Assembly (NCBI GenBank): GCA_028583415.1
Contig: CM053270.1
Location: forward strand, 66,585,022-66,649,021
Length of the DNA stretch: 64,000 nucleotides
From: Protea cynaroides
Taxonomy: Eukaryota; Streptophyta; Magnoliopsida; Proteales; Proteaceae
Direction: 5' to 3'
Below the pieces are notes generated by a model. It did no database searches. It had not been told where the DNA came from and saw nothing but the letters and a program-made list of their open reading frames with translations. Made by a program: the position numbers and the translations under genes. Positions 33,370 through 45,573 of this stretch are shown here, piece by piece; position 1 is the first letter of the stretch; every line of letters starts with the position of its first letter.

Positions 33370-35360
33370 CTTTAAAAATCGCGATTTTGAGTTCATTTTC
33401 ATTTCTTTTTCTTGAGTTCTCTCCGGTGGCGATTTCTCTCCGAGTCTCCGAGTCTCTACAGTGCATCCGGTGTCTAAAAGATTGTTTCTACTTGATTCTA
33501 GTGTGCCAATCTCGTCTCTCAGGTAAGCTCCTCCTTCTCTTCTCTCTTTTTAGGAATTTTTCATCGTCTTTTATACCAAATTTTAGGTTTTTCTTGATTT
33601 GGAAGTTTTTAGCCATAGAAAACTTCTTTCCTTGGGTGAGAAAGGTTTTAGGAGTCTAAATGGGTAAAACCCCTCAATCAATTTGAAGTTTTATCGACTT
33701 TAGATGATGAAAACCAAAAATTTCGACCTTTAAACCTAGTTTTCTAGGTTTTTTCGAAAATTTTTGGTCATTTTTGGTGATATGTCTTTAAATCCTTATT
33801 TTACAACCTCATTTATCCTAGATAACCTTGTATTAACTATGTAGATCATTTCATTCACACTTGACCAATTTGTTAGGAAATTTTCACCTCTTCCCATACT
33901 TGTCTCTATCTGAGTATGGTTTCTTGTCTTACAGGTATACCATGTCTGACCGTCGTGGATTAAGAAAACGCGCTGATCTACCTGGTATGTTCAGGCCACA
34001 CCCAGTCTTTTATGACGAGAGGTATTTTCGATCAGAGGCGGCTGCTTCACGTCTTACCTGGTTTCGGGACAAACAAATCGAAGCAGGACGTTTTGTCAAC
34101 CTCGGAGCACCCCGCATCGGTTCGATGTGGAGTCCGCATTTGGGATGGTGGGTTGGTTACCCCCCGATTCGGGATAGGGAGACGACTCGTCCTAACCTTG
34201 GTGAAATTATTTTTCACCAACTTGGAGGTAGAAGGTGATCCGGCAGATTGGGAACAGGCCAGAGACATCCGTATTACTAGCTACGTGAAGGGGGTGATGA
34301 TCTCCTTCAATGTTGCCGAGTTAGCAGCTCTTTTGGAGATTCCTGATGATGGGGACCTCATTTACTGCCCGCCCCGAACTAAGGGGTATCTTACTGAGGA
34401 TGAACGGGCAGCTATAGCCGCTCAAATTTTATTACCAGGGAAGGTCATGTCTGCTTCCAACCTTCGTCCCTTACCTTGCCCGTTGCAGAATTATCCGAGA
34501 TAACATTGTGCCCCGAGTGGGCATTATGGAGAGGTATCACAGTTGACACAGTTCGTCACTTATCTGTGGCTACTCGGCAACGGCTTTGCCCGCCTTACTT
34601 GATTATGCGGATTATGATCTACGCAGCCACGCCTAATGTGAAAGGCAATCTCCCATATGGTAGGTTGGTTACAGCCCCATTACTGACTTGGAGTAGACAT
34701 GCGGGGTGAGGTGGAAGTAGAGCTCTTTATGAGTTCCCGATATAGATGCCGAGGCTATCTATAAGATGCGATGAATGATCTGGAGCTCAGCGAGGAGGAG
34801 TTACGGGCTCGTCCTCTCCTTCCAAGAAATCATGCGGCCCTTGCAACAAAGAAGAATGCAGCCGGCAACAAGAGGCAGCCGACATGAGAGATGATGAGGA
34901 TGCACACATGGAGGGACATCCCAGCGCATACACCCCCACATTCTCCGCCAGGCAGGACCTTTTAGGCCTTCTCCAGGTGGCTAGTTCATCTAGGCCTTCC
35001 CCGCTTGCTTTGGACCATCTAGGCCTTCTCCGGGCTAGGTCATCCGGGCCTTCTTCGGTGTCTTTGGACCTCCGTCCCCCTTCGGACCCTGAGTCGAGCA
35101 TGCTTTCAGAGTTCAGAGATACTCAGAGAGTCATTCTTGATACCCAGAGGAGCATTCTTGATACCCAGAGGGACATTCTTGACACCCAGAGAGGACTCAT
35201 GGATTCTCAGCGTGAGATGGGTCAGGAGTTGGGGCGTTTAGCCGGTAGCCTACGGGTCACACAGACCAGGTTCATTGGCTTAGAGAGGTGTACGAGCGAG
35301 ACTATGACATTGCAGACCCAGTACCATCCAGGCCTACTACACCACCTTAGGCAGATGTAG
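33370..35360 (+). pseudogene. Antisense plant-transposon-like (Transposase_32-type) gene inside the Tekay leader
   Basis: On the strand opposite to gag-pol. A likely untranslated first exon ends CTCTCAG|GTAAGC (33,522/33,523) and a likely acceptor TCTTACAG ends at 33,934, followed by ATG at 33,942. Readings: RRGLRKRADLPGMFRPHPVFYDERYF; after a frame change LVKLFFTNLEVE and ITSYVKGVMISFNVAELAALL; then LPYGRLVTAPLL. These fit the 'putative plant transposon protein' family. The C-terminus (34,884-35,360) has five consecutive heptads of the DTQRxIL type (35,118-35,222), a coiled coil. At least two frame changes and stops (34,502, 34,707) make it a pseudogene here. Function unknown. Confidence 0.7.
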
Positions 35361-35655
35361 ACTTTGCTTATTATTCATGTGTTTTCGTTTTGTTGTTAGA
35401 GTAACTGTCCGACTTGTGGACTGTACTTTGTTTCTCACTTGTAATTAAAGAAACATTTTATGAAATGATTAAGTTATTTATTTTAAATTCTTTAGTGTTT
35501 AAAATTTTTCTTTCATTAATAGTACATTATGCATCTTTCTTAAGTCTTAGGCATCAAACAAGCTTATGGTGTGTTCTTATTAAAGTTTTTAACTTTCTTA
35601 ACTCAGCTCATTGGACACAGTTAGATGCAGAACGATTAGCTGGACAGAGCCTAGC

Positions 35656-35667
35656 GCTCTGATACCA
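35656..35667 (-). other. Primer-binding site of the Tekay element
   Basis: Minus-strand TGGTATCAGAGC (initiator tRNA-Met type), 3 nt from the end of the 5' LTR. It fixes orientation and shows that 35,671-38,190 is the 5' LTR. Confidence 0.88.
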
Positions 35668-35670
35668 AGT

Positions 35671-38190
35671 TGTCACACCCCAATTCCGGATGAACCAGAA
35701 GTGTGAGTGAACCGGCTCTAAGCCACGGTTCACACCAGGATCTCAATAGACCGTGTCAACCAATCATTCCCAAGCCATCTAACATAATCAGAGAAATAAT
35801 ACATAGCAGTGGAAATAATAAATGAGCCGAGAACTAAATTGTAATTTAAATAAATATCCAAGTTATTCCATCATCCATCAAATTTAAATAATTTTTATTA
35901 CAATAATTAACAGAAAATAATCCCAGGTCACTGTGAGTAGACACAGAACGAGCACTCGCATGACACATCATGCTCGTCCTCTTCTGCTTGGGTATCCATG
36001 GCAGCAACCGTACCATAAGCGGGAGCAATCCACGAAGTCGTCAACGGTGTATCCCGCATCCAAATCTAAAAAGAATATAGATATATCTGGTGAGCTCACA
36101 ACTTAGCTCAGTAAGTACAAAACCAATGCAACAGTACAATATGCATGAGATAACATTACAATTTGGGCCAGGTATAACTTGCAAATGTGCTATGGTAAGG
36201 TTTGGCGGCCACCGCACCTCCATGCACGAGAGTGTGAGCACACCCAACAGTCAGGCGCCTACCACACTACTGCTGTTGCCCCACATCACTCACTCCGGTA
36301 TGGAGATAGGACTCGAGTCTGGCGGGCAGGAAGAACCACAATCCCACGTCCTCCCCCTGATACCCCATACCGTACCAATACCTAAACCCCTATTGGCAAG
36401 GGCTTGCAAGTGGGATCCGTTTCCAACCAATCCTAGATGTCAATACGAGTCAATAACCTCACCCCAAAGACGGCTCCCTATGACCTAGAGATAGGGCTCG
36501 AGTCCGGGCGGGGAAGAACCACAATCCCACGTCCTCCCCCCGATACCCTAGCCATACCAAGTCCCGCTAAGGTAAAGGCTATACGACCCTACCCCAGACT
36601 ACTCCCTAGGACATAAAGATGGGGCTCGAGTCCGTGGGCGGGAAGAACCACAATCCCACGTCCCTCCCCCGATACCCTATTCGCACAAAGTTTGCTAGGA
36701 TAAAAGACGATATGAGAAAAGGTGTTAGCGTGGATATATCCGGGGCACATCCCCTTCACATTCCACACACTAACGAAAAACATACACATGCCTAAACATA
36801 CAACAATCCTAGCATATGAAATGCATGAAGATATAATAATTAAAAGCACAACTACATGGCATGTGAGATGCACAAACATCAAGCAATGAATATTCACAAT
36901 AACGAAATTATACCACAAGGTTTACCGATGTAGTTATTTAGGTTTAGGGTCTTGTTCCTTACCCGAGCGTGATAATGATCCGGTTGTGCGTCGAAAAGCT
37001 CACTCACAGCGTCTACAGGTCCTACATAACCACATTCTTAAGTTAGAATTCATTTATTAAAGTTTCAGGGGTCGGAACCAGGTTTGGCCAAGCAAACCAA
37101 GCTCGGAAACCTATACCGGTTGCAGGTACCGGTCTCACCATAGTGAGACCGGTATGTGCCACCGTATGTATACCGGTGGCACCATACCGGTTGCACATAC
37201 CGCAACCGGTATGTGCAACCGGGATATACCGGTTGCACTATACCGGTCTCACCCGGATCTCACCGAGTGAGACCTGTATGTGCTCCCGGTATAAACCGCA
37301 AGGCCATACCACTTGGACTCATAGTCCATCCGGTATACCCCGCTGTTCGGATCCGAGAGCGAGATCTCGGATCTCCCCTCCTTGTTTGCTAACGGTTAGG
37401 ACTCCATAGGGTTTCTCTTATCCTTTACTAAGGTCCAAATCTTCTAATGGCCTTCGGATCTCGGCTAGAACGCCGTATCAAACTTGGGTTAGATCCGAAT
37501 GAGGGAAACAATGGAAACTATAATCTTTTGGGATCATTGCGCCACTTCGCGGCTCCGATCCGTCCTCTTAACATTATTAACAGAACAGAGCACTTACCGA
37601 CGCTGTCGGTTGGCGGCGTGCTCTTCCCTTCCCGGGCGGCCTCCACCTTCTTGCTCCTTCTCGGTTCTTCTCCGACGGCGAGAGGGTTTGAGAAGGAGAA
37701 ATGGTGTGTCTCCTTCTCTATTAATAGAGGGAGACCACCCATGGAAGGATTTCTCCCCGGAATGGAAATTTTCCAAGTTTCCATTCCGAGAGATAGACTC
37801 ATTGGAGTCCGTCCACTCCGGAGTAAGGCATACCGGTTGGACATACCGGTTGGAGTCCCCGCCACCGATATAGTCCAACCGGTATACCATACCGGCGCAC
37901 CAAACCGGTTGCACCATAGTGCTGCGGTATGGTGAAGCGTATGGCTTAAGGGCATTTTCTATGCTCATACGGATGCACATACCGGTTTGACCCCACTATC
38001 TGCCTGCCAAACCGGTATAGTGAACCCGGGTATGAGATTTTAGGCATTAATTTCCACCAGATTTTCATACACGAACTTTGAGTGGTTCGTCACTCCGGCT
38101 TCACCCTCCGGTCCCCCCCCCCGATTATAATTGGAACACCTGGTCATCACATAAAACCATGGTTTAGACCCGGTTTTAGAACATGGTTCT
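35671..38190 (-). repeat. 5' LTR of the Tekay element
   Basis: Near-identical to 25,565-27,884. It has three copies rather than two of the ggaagaaccacaatcccacg repeat (36,325, 36,503 and 36,643). Many 1-4-base indels separate it from the partner (for example agcgtatgg against agccggtatgg; a run of nine c at about 38,113), and the terminal taca is absent. Confidence 0.88.
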
Positions 38191-39190
38191 CTAGGTCTTT
38201 TTATCTCATGAACTTCCATTTCCTCTGCCCGACTAAGCGACTCTCTAGGATATCCCTGAGTTGGTTGAGAACTGGGGACTCTATGTAGCCTCCTAGAGGT
38301 GGGATCCCTTACCCAACTGGATGTTATGTTTCAACTCCCTTGAAGATGATTGGAAATATGGAACAGGGGAACAGAGATCAGGACTCTAACAGATAGGGAG
38401 AACTGAGAATAATGAACATGCATGCATCAAAGCTAACTCAACCAGACAAAAGTTAGATCCTGTGCAAGAACTCCATTAGGTTAATCCTCACCAATTTTGG
38501 CGATTCAGATTGATTCTTTGGCTGGTTTTCAGCAAGAGGGTATCTGTGAAACAGACTATACCTCCGGCTGAAACTCTAAGCAAATGAACACATCGAGATC
38601 ATTGGATTTGGGAGGGATTTACCGTCTGAGCGGATGCGCACAGGATATCAAAGAATTTTGATTCAATCTTGAACAAATGAGTGATGGCTTCATCAGTGAC
38701 CACCTGCGTTAAGTGAGGTGAAACTGGGTAAAGACAACACTTAGGTGTTCAGGGATGAATCAAGCATGCAAGTGTCAATAATGTGATAATGGGACACGAC
38801 AAGGCTACCTTGACAAGGATAAGAATGTCTATCACCATATACACGATGAGTCAAAGACACCTATATCCCTTTATATACCTGCATAGGCACAGATACATGC
38901 CAAGGTTATGGCTTCGCCTGACAGGTCATCCAATATGCACTGGAGCCCATTTCAGCTAACCACGAGGTTTGTAACAATAGTAACCAATATCTCGAGAACC
39001 ATGATATCACTATATCATAAATAATCAGCAATGTATACAATGCACCTAAACAATCAAGGCTACAAGCAAGGGTGTTTGCTACTTCTACACCTAACTACAA
39101 CCTAAAGCCCCAAGATATAAGTTTATGCATAAAGAGAAAGGGACAGGGATTTACAATCTGGAGTCTGGCATGAATCCCCAGCGGAGTCTG
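38191..39190 (-). mobile_element. Tat-type 5' leader fragment
   Basis: Closely parallels 51,838-52,830, the leader between primer site and gag of the 14-kb Tat element: tctcatgaacttccatttcctctgcc, the gggactctatgtagcctcctagaggtggg stretch, and tgaatccccagcggagt, the start of the primer site. It abuts the Tekay LTR on the left, so the Tekay element (or a rearrangement) interrupts it. Confidence 0.8.
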
Positions 39191-39865
39191 GCATGATATA
39201 TGTGCTGCTCTTCCTTCCTCCACAGCAGCGGTGGCTGTGCCGTTGCTTTCCTCCTATTTCTTCTTTTCTCCTTCTTCTTCTCCTGCTCTCTCTCTTCTCT
39301 CTGTTGGTTTTTCCTCCTCTGGTTCTTCTTTTTCTTTTTTTTCCCTTTTATTCTGGTTTCTCTCGGCTACTTCTCCTTCCTCCTCTCGCTACTGCCGCCT
39401 TCTTCTTCTTCTTCTTCTTCTTTTGCTCCTTTCTCTTTCTTCTGCTCCTCCCTTCTTTCCCTTCTGCTTTTTTTTTCTCCCCTCTCTTTCTTTTCCTCCC
39501 TTTTTATTTCTGTTATGGACGATCCTCCTTGATGAGGTGTCGATGGGGGGATGGAGGAGTTGAGGTGGATGGGGAGAAGCCGGGAGACCAGCGGCTTTGG
39601 GGGAGAGATTTCGGGGAGGAGGGTTGAGGTGTCGACCTCCCCTCTTCCCCTGCAGCTCTCTCCCTCACCGCCCTCTCTGCTCTTTGTTCCTCTCCTTTCT
39701 TCCCCTTCCCCGATTTCTGCCCCTCTTTTTTTTTTTTTGATTCTTTTTGGTCTTTGATCCCTTCTTTTGGGATCCGGCGTCTTTTTTTCATTTTATATTT
39801 GATCCCTTCTTTAGGGATCCGGATTGTTCCCCCCTTTTATACCCAAATTGCCCCCACCCCTTTTC

Positions 39866-39900
<35 letters not shown>

Positions 39901-40070
39901 CTTTTCTTTCTTTTCTTTTTTTTCTTTTTTTTTATATATATCTTTGTTTCATTTCATATTTTTTTTATCATTATCATATTTTATTTATTTATTTTTTACA
40001 CCCCTCTCATTGCGTATGGTGCCCCAATGAGAGGGGAGATCCCCGTAGTGGCAAAATCGGGGTACTGACA
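39191..40070 (-). repeat. Truncated Tat-type LTR (terminal 0.9 kb)
   Basis: Ends ggggatc-like ccccgtagtggcaaaatcgg, then ggtactgaca, exactly like the LTRs at 45,408 and 56,192. It shares gatcccttctttagggatcc and cccctctcattgcgtatggt. About 2.5 kb of the LTR is missing. It contains long pyrimidine tracts and a (TA)n array at 39,869-39,898; the overlapping open frames on the plus strand are low complexity. Confidence 0.75.
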
Positions 40071-40693
40071 CCATCTTAACATCCTCGTCTCAGCTACACT
40101 AAGTTTATCAATATGATGCTTCTTGACTGCCCAACATTCAACCATACATCATAGCCGGTCCAATAACTGTCCTATAAAATTTTCCTTTAAGTTTTAAAGG
40201 AATACGCCAATCGAATAGTACTCTAGAAGCACTTCTCCACTTCATCCATCCTATTTTAATTCTCTGTGAAACATCATCGTCTATATCACATTTTTTGTTT
40301 ATGATTGAACCAAAATACCTAAAATGATCACTTTGCTATATTTCTCTCTCAAGAATGTTCACCACCTCATTATCCGTCCTTGTGTGACTAAAGTTGCACA
40401 CCATATACTCCGTCTTCGTTTTACTTTTCTTAAAATCTTTTGTTTCTAAAGATGATCTTCATAGCTCCAACTTTGCATTAATCCCTACTTTTGTCTCATC
40501 CACCAAAACAATATCATCAGTGAAAAATATATACCAAGGAACTTCATCTTGAATGTCTCTGGTAAGGTCATCCATGATGAGGGTGAATAAATAAGGGCTT
40601 AAAGCTGATCCTTGATGTAACCCCATTGTAATTGAAAATTCACAACCTTGACCCCCCACGATTTTCACACTAGTCACCACATTATAATACATA
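40071..40693 (-). pseudogene. RTE-clade LINE, C-terminal half of ORF2
   Basis: Continues the RT frame broken at 57,017. It contains KIVGGQGCEFSITMGLHQGS, ALSPYLF and the catalytic loop FFTDDIVLVDET (family YADD/FADD), and ends within the post-RT region KKHHIDKLSVAETRMLRW, where it meets the Tat LTR end. Frames are broken (ORF at 40,459-40,707). RTE LINEs retrotranspose by target-primed reverse transcription. The 3' end of the LINE beyond 40,071 is missing. Confidence 0.88.
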
Positions 40694-42052
40694 TGTAAGA
40701 CCCGCACTCCATGAACCCAATCTAAACCTTTAATTCATGTCGTAACAGGTCTTCCAATCACCACCGGGCCAAACGGGATGAGCGGATGACAACCAGGTAC
40801 GAAAACGGACCTAAAAGTATGATATTTTTCATATCGATCTATGGTACCGATCGATGGTACTGGACGACCGGTATGTCTGCTTAGGTAGACTGGTTAGATC
40901 TGGAAATGGATCTCTGTGGGTCCCACTTTCTAAATCTCGAGCCTAGGGACTTTCCTAACGTAAAAAAACTTCCTAAACTCTATCCTAGTCTATTTAAGGA
41001 CCCTTAAACCTCTTTAAAACTCTTTGATCTATCCTCACAAACCATAGAGAGGAGAAAGAGATCGAAGAAGGAGAAAGAGCTAAGAAAGGAGGGAGAGGAG
41101 ACGTCGTTCGTCGTTGGATGAAGAACACCATAGTTGCTAACCAACTGTAACTGCTTGAACTTCTCTCTAAGTTAAGCATTATAGATGATTAATCATGAAT
41201 TGATCAATACCATGCAAGGTGAGGTATTTATCTAAAACCTTTAAATTTTCTGTCAAACCCTAATACAGTCGATGAACCCTAGATTCACATTCTAGGTTGA
41301 GGATCATCGAAACTAAAACTTGAATGGAACATGAAACAACTCTAACTCGTTGCTCAAGCCTAAAATGCATAGGAGAAAACCTAGAACCAATAGGGGGTGA
41401 CCGACGGAAAGCGAACACCAAGTTGGTGGTCTTCTGGAGGCATACCGATCGATCATACCGGTCGCACCATATGCCACTGGTACCTCTCGAGGACTGGTCT
41501 GTGGGAGACCGATCGACCATACCAGTCGTGCCTTGCCCCATAGTGCTGCTATCAGTATCTGCGACTGGTATACACTATGAGGGTGTTTTCAATACCAGTT
41601 GGTTTTCGACCAACGTAAACCCTAAGAAAATTATTTTAATTCAATCAAAACATCGTGTAGGACCCTGTGTTAGCAAGTTTGGATTCGGTGACATAGAGAA
41701 AGCTAGTAATCAAGCGTTAGGTAAGGGAATCAGACCTAAATCCTAATAACTTAATAACAGTAAAATGTTGTTAATAATTATGATTCTATGGAATGGTGTT
41801 TGTGCATACTCGCATGTCATCTTTACTTTCAGTTGTTATATTGTTCATGCATACTCGCTATGCTAGGATGTGATTGTTAGGCATGTGATATATTTTCGTT
41901 GGTGTGTGGAATGGGAAGGGCCTGGGGTCTAGGATCATTCCTCACACTAGCACCTTTTCGTATCATTTCTGTTTTTGCATGCTTGGTGCGGGTGGGGTAT
42001 CAGGGGGAGGAAGTGGCACTGTGGTCTCCGGCCTAGCCACTAGACTCGAGTC

Positions 42053-45000
42053 TGTGAGGACATGGGAAAAAATCAATCTTCTTGAAATTTTCAATTTGGA
42101 TTTATCCTCAATTTTAAAATTGAGTTTTCATATAGTTAAAGTTGTCTACCTTCATTACACTCAAACTGGGATCTGGAAAGTTCTCACCTTCAGATCCCAT
42201 CCGCTCATGCCAGTGGAGGGTAAGAAGACTGGAGTCGCCACCTAAATAAGGTCTAGGACCTATAAATGATATCCCTCAATGGAGGAACACTAATGACTTA
42301 CGCAAATGGAACGGCTATCTTGTTTCACGAAAGGCGGGTAAGTGCCAAATTACGAGTTGGGAAGGTGTTAGGCACCCAACTCGCCCGGTTAATTCGGTCT
42401 CCCTAAATCCTATCCTTTCCTATAATTTATGAATACTTGGGGCTATCTAAATACATTACAAGGTAAAAAGGAGAATCCTAAGTTAATTTATAATTTGCTA
42501 ACTAGGCATGGCATAAGCTGAAATTAACAAATTTAGACAAGAAAAGTAATTACAAAATGAATCAAAGAATTTAAAGAATATTTTAATCATACAACAAAGA
42601 AAAGAAAAAAATGATATATAACATATGACCAAGGTCTGGGAAAATCCCAGGCCGCCTACGTATCCCTGTGCGATGGGAATCAGGCCAAACGAAGTTCGGG
42701 CGGGTGTGTACGTACCGAGTGTGCAAGAGAAGAGGGACGCTTCCAAAATATTGGAACGCATCCCAAACGATGGACGCTCCCATAATCATGGAACACATCC
42801 AATGATGAAAGATGTCCCCACAATAGTGGGACCCATCTCAGTGTTGAGGTACTCCCTATCACAAGGAAGTCCCCTCGGCGAGGTAATCCCATAATACATG
42901 GAACTTACCTCAATTTGAGTGTGTGTGTGAAAATGATGCTCCCAAAATATTGGAACACATTCGAAGGATGAGATGTTCCCACAACAGTGGAACCCATCTC
43001 AAGGTGTAGAGGTATTCCCTTGGACAGGGAAATCCCTTCGCTGAGGTAATCCCATAACACATGGAACATACCTCAATTTGACCGAGCGTGGAGCGACCAA
43101 ACTCCCCCGCAGCCTACGTATCCCTCGAGACCTCTGTCTCTCCAGAATCAGGTCAAGCGTAGTTCCCATGAGTTAATGGGCTGCTGGACCCCACATGGTA
43201 TCACTCAAGAGGTGCTCGGACCTCAGCTCCCCCGCATATTCTGAAAACGACTGGTCTGTAGACCAACTCCCAAATATGGGAAACGAAATGCCCTCAAGCC
43301 ACAAATGAATCTGGATAATGGCTAGATTGGATATCAAACATGATTCCAACCGTCGCAAGATACATAAACAACATGAACCCATAAATAATCACCCTCATGT
43401 GGATAGCAACACGATAAGCAATGAAAATATGCTTAAATCCAAAGTAAGCCAAGTATAGGTTGAAACAGGTTTAACATGATTAAACCAGTCCAAACAAAAA
43501 TCCCAACAGACTTAAATACCATTTAACCACTCCCACTACAGGGTTGAATCAACCTGACACTAAAGAACAATTTTCCCAATATTAAAATCGAGCTAACCAA
43601 AGAATTTTGACCAAGCCAAACATAGGACCAAACCAAGCATTTAATGTTGATCCAACTTGAGTGTGTAGGTCGGATAAAATAACATGGGTTCTTTCAAGTA
43701 CTAAACCGAACCAAAAATGGCAAGTCTTGAAATGGGTTTCAATAGGTTAAAAGCAGGTTACAACATGAATTTGGTTACAAAGCAAATCAGATCGAGAACC
43801 CTTGGTTACTTCAAGAAATGGACAAATTGCAATAATGAAAACCAATTACAACTAGACAAATGGTTACAAAACAAATTGCAATAAGAAAAAGAAATAAAAC
43901 CAACAAAAGGAAAGCACCTCCTACAGTAAAGGAAAATATTATAAAAATGTAAAGTAATTAAAGAAAACTCAATGGAAACTTATGAAAGTGTTAAGCAGGC
44001 AACACTTGTAGCAAGAGAAAGAATCAGATTTGATATTAAAAAAAACAAGATAGAAACAAACACAAAACCAGACTTTGCCACAGGGATGCAACCACTAAGC
44101 AGACCAGATTATTAAAATTTGGGAAATGACTCAAAACAAGACTGGACATGACATTGAAAGAAATATAGCTAAACAAATCACAAACCATGTTTTTATACAA
44201 AAAACTAAAGGGTCAAACAGCAATAAACCCCACTCAAACTAAATAACAAACAACAACAATAGTAAAAAAAAAAAAAAAAAAAAAAAGGAACAAGCTAAAC
44301 TCCATCCTAATCGAACCTGATTCTGCAAGTGGCATAAAACCAAAGCTTCCTCTCAATTTGAATTACATGATCAACTTGATACAAATAGTAACATCTTCAA
44401 ATGCATCAAAATGCGTCAAAATGCATCAATAAGGTCATCTCAAAGAACATCTTCAAATGCATCAAAATGCAAGTTGGTGTCACCATTCAATCCATCATAA
44501 AAGCTCGAGTTTCAAAATAAACAATTAAAGAAATCAGAGTTACAACACATACGGTTCACCATACTCATTAAATGATCACTTATAACATAGAGATAAAGAT
44601 AACCAGGTCTAAACAATAAGGTAGCACCAATAAACAGAGAAAGTGATGAAGCTTACCTCGATCAAGGTCTTCGACATTATTCCCAACAGTCGGAAGTGTG
44701 TTGACAACTTCTCCAAGAGCAATTTATAGAGGGTCATCTTCATTCCCCTCTCTTTACCTTTCTCTGATTTCTCTTCTCTAAATCCCTCTCTGTAGCTATT
44801 CCTTCTTCTTCTTCTTCTTCTATTCAATCTCTTCTACTTCTCCAACTGCAGCCCCTTTTCCAACTACGGTTTCTTCTCTATTTCCCTCTCTATTTTGCTT
44901 TCACGGATCCCCCTTCTGTTGTCAACACTCTCTCACGCTCCCTCTGTTTTCCCATCAAACGGAAATCTCAGAAATCCCTCTGGTCACCCATTCGGTTTCC

Positions 45001-45408
45001 CTCCTTACCGCCTTGCTCAGCTCTCTCTTTCGCTCTCTCTGCCTCTGATTTTTCTTTCTCCTTTTTTTTATTGATTTTTTTTCTTTTTGGTCTTTGATCC
45101 CTTCTTTTTAGGGATATGGGCCGTTTGTTTGTTGTTTGTTCTTTTTTTTTTCTTCTTTTCGATCCCTTCTTTAGGGATCCAGAATATTCCTTTTTTTTTT
45201 CTCTTCTTTTTTTTTCTTCTTTTTTTGTACCCAAACTACCCCCACCCCCTTTTTCATTTTATAAAAAAATATATATATACACACAAAATTTTTCATTATT
45301 AAAATTATTATTATTTTTTAATTTAATTTTTTTATATACCCCTCTAATTGCGTATGGTTCCCCAATGAGAGCGGGGATCCCCGCAGTGGCAAAATCTGGG
45401 TACTGACA
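42053..45408 (-). repeat. 3' LTR of the 14-kb Tat element
   Basis: Runs tgtgaggacatggg to ggtactgaca on the plus strand; near-identical to 52,834-56,192. It contains a duplicated series of small inverted repeats at 42,725-43,085, A-rich tracts (44,264-44,286) and terminal pyrimidine tracts with the repeated gatcccttcttt motif. Confidence 0.93.
42725..43085. repeat. Serial mini-hairpin repeat in the Tat LTR
   Basis: Two units of about 160-190 bp, each a string of short inverted repeats: ttccaaaatattggaa, tcccataatcatgga, ccccacaatagtggg, ttccctt...aaggaa-type and tcccataatacatgga. Each is separated by cccatctc or taaggt-type spacers. The same series is present in the other LTR (53,523-53,870). 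Confidence 0.7.
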
Positions 45409-45573
45409 GATACCCCTCTTCAGTCAAAATTACACTAATTGAGACTGAAGACAAGATGACCCCAGTTTTGCCACAACCATTATTGGAAAGCTAAGAAAAA
45501 CAGAACATGGGTTCTCTTGAGTAGTGGTCATGGCGACCTTGGAACTCTCAAAACGAAATTGAAAAAACAAAGA

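Larger units (their letters stand above)
25565..38190 (-). mobile_element. Ty3/gypsy Tekay (Del) chromovirus with two LTRs
   Basis: Coding order on the minus strand: 5' LTR (35,671-38,190), initiator tRNA-Met-type primer site (35,656-35,667), a leader occupied by an antisense gene-like unit, gag, protease, RT/RNase H, integrase and chromodomain (to 27,935), polypurine tract (complement 27,885-27,896) and 3' LTR (25,565-27,884). The chromodomain and RT sequence place it in the Tekay/Del lineage. gag-pol is split by several frameshifts and lost a zinc-finger cysteine in integrase, so it is not autonomous. The outer 4 bp of the right LTR (taca) are missing and I found no convincing target duplication, so the ends may have been altered. 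Confidence 0.85.

Noticed and set aside
39193..39791. Frames rich in F, S and L or in K, E and R
   Set aside because: They are translations of pyrimidine tracts in the end of a Tat LTR; three plus-strand frames are open at once, a low-complexity sign.
22234..40070. A single Tat element from 22,234 to 40,070 interrupted by the Tekay insertion
   Set aside because: Outer flanks aagct and ccatc do not match, and the LINE seen at the right flank is absent at the left; more than one element or a rearrangement is likelier.
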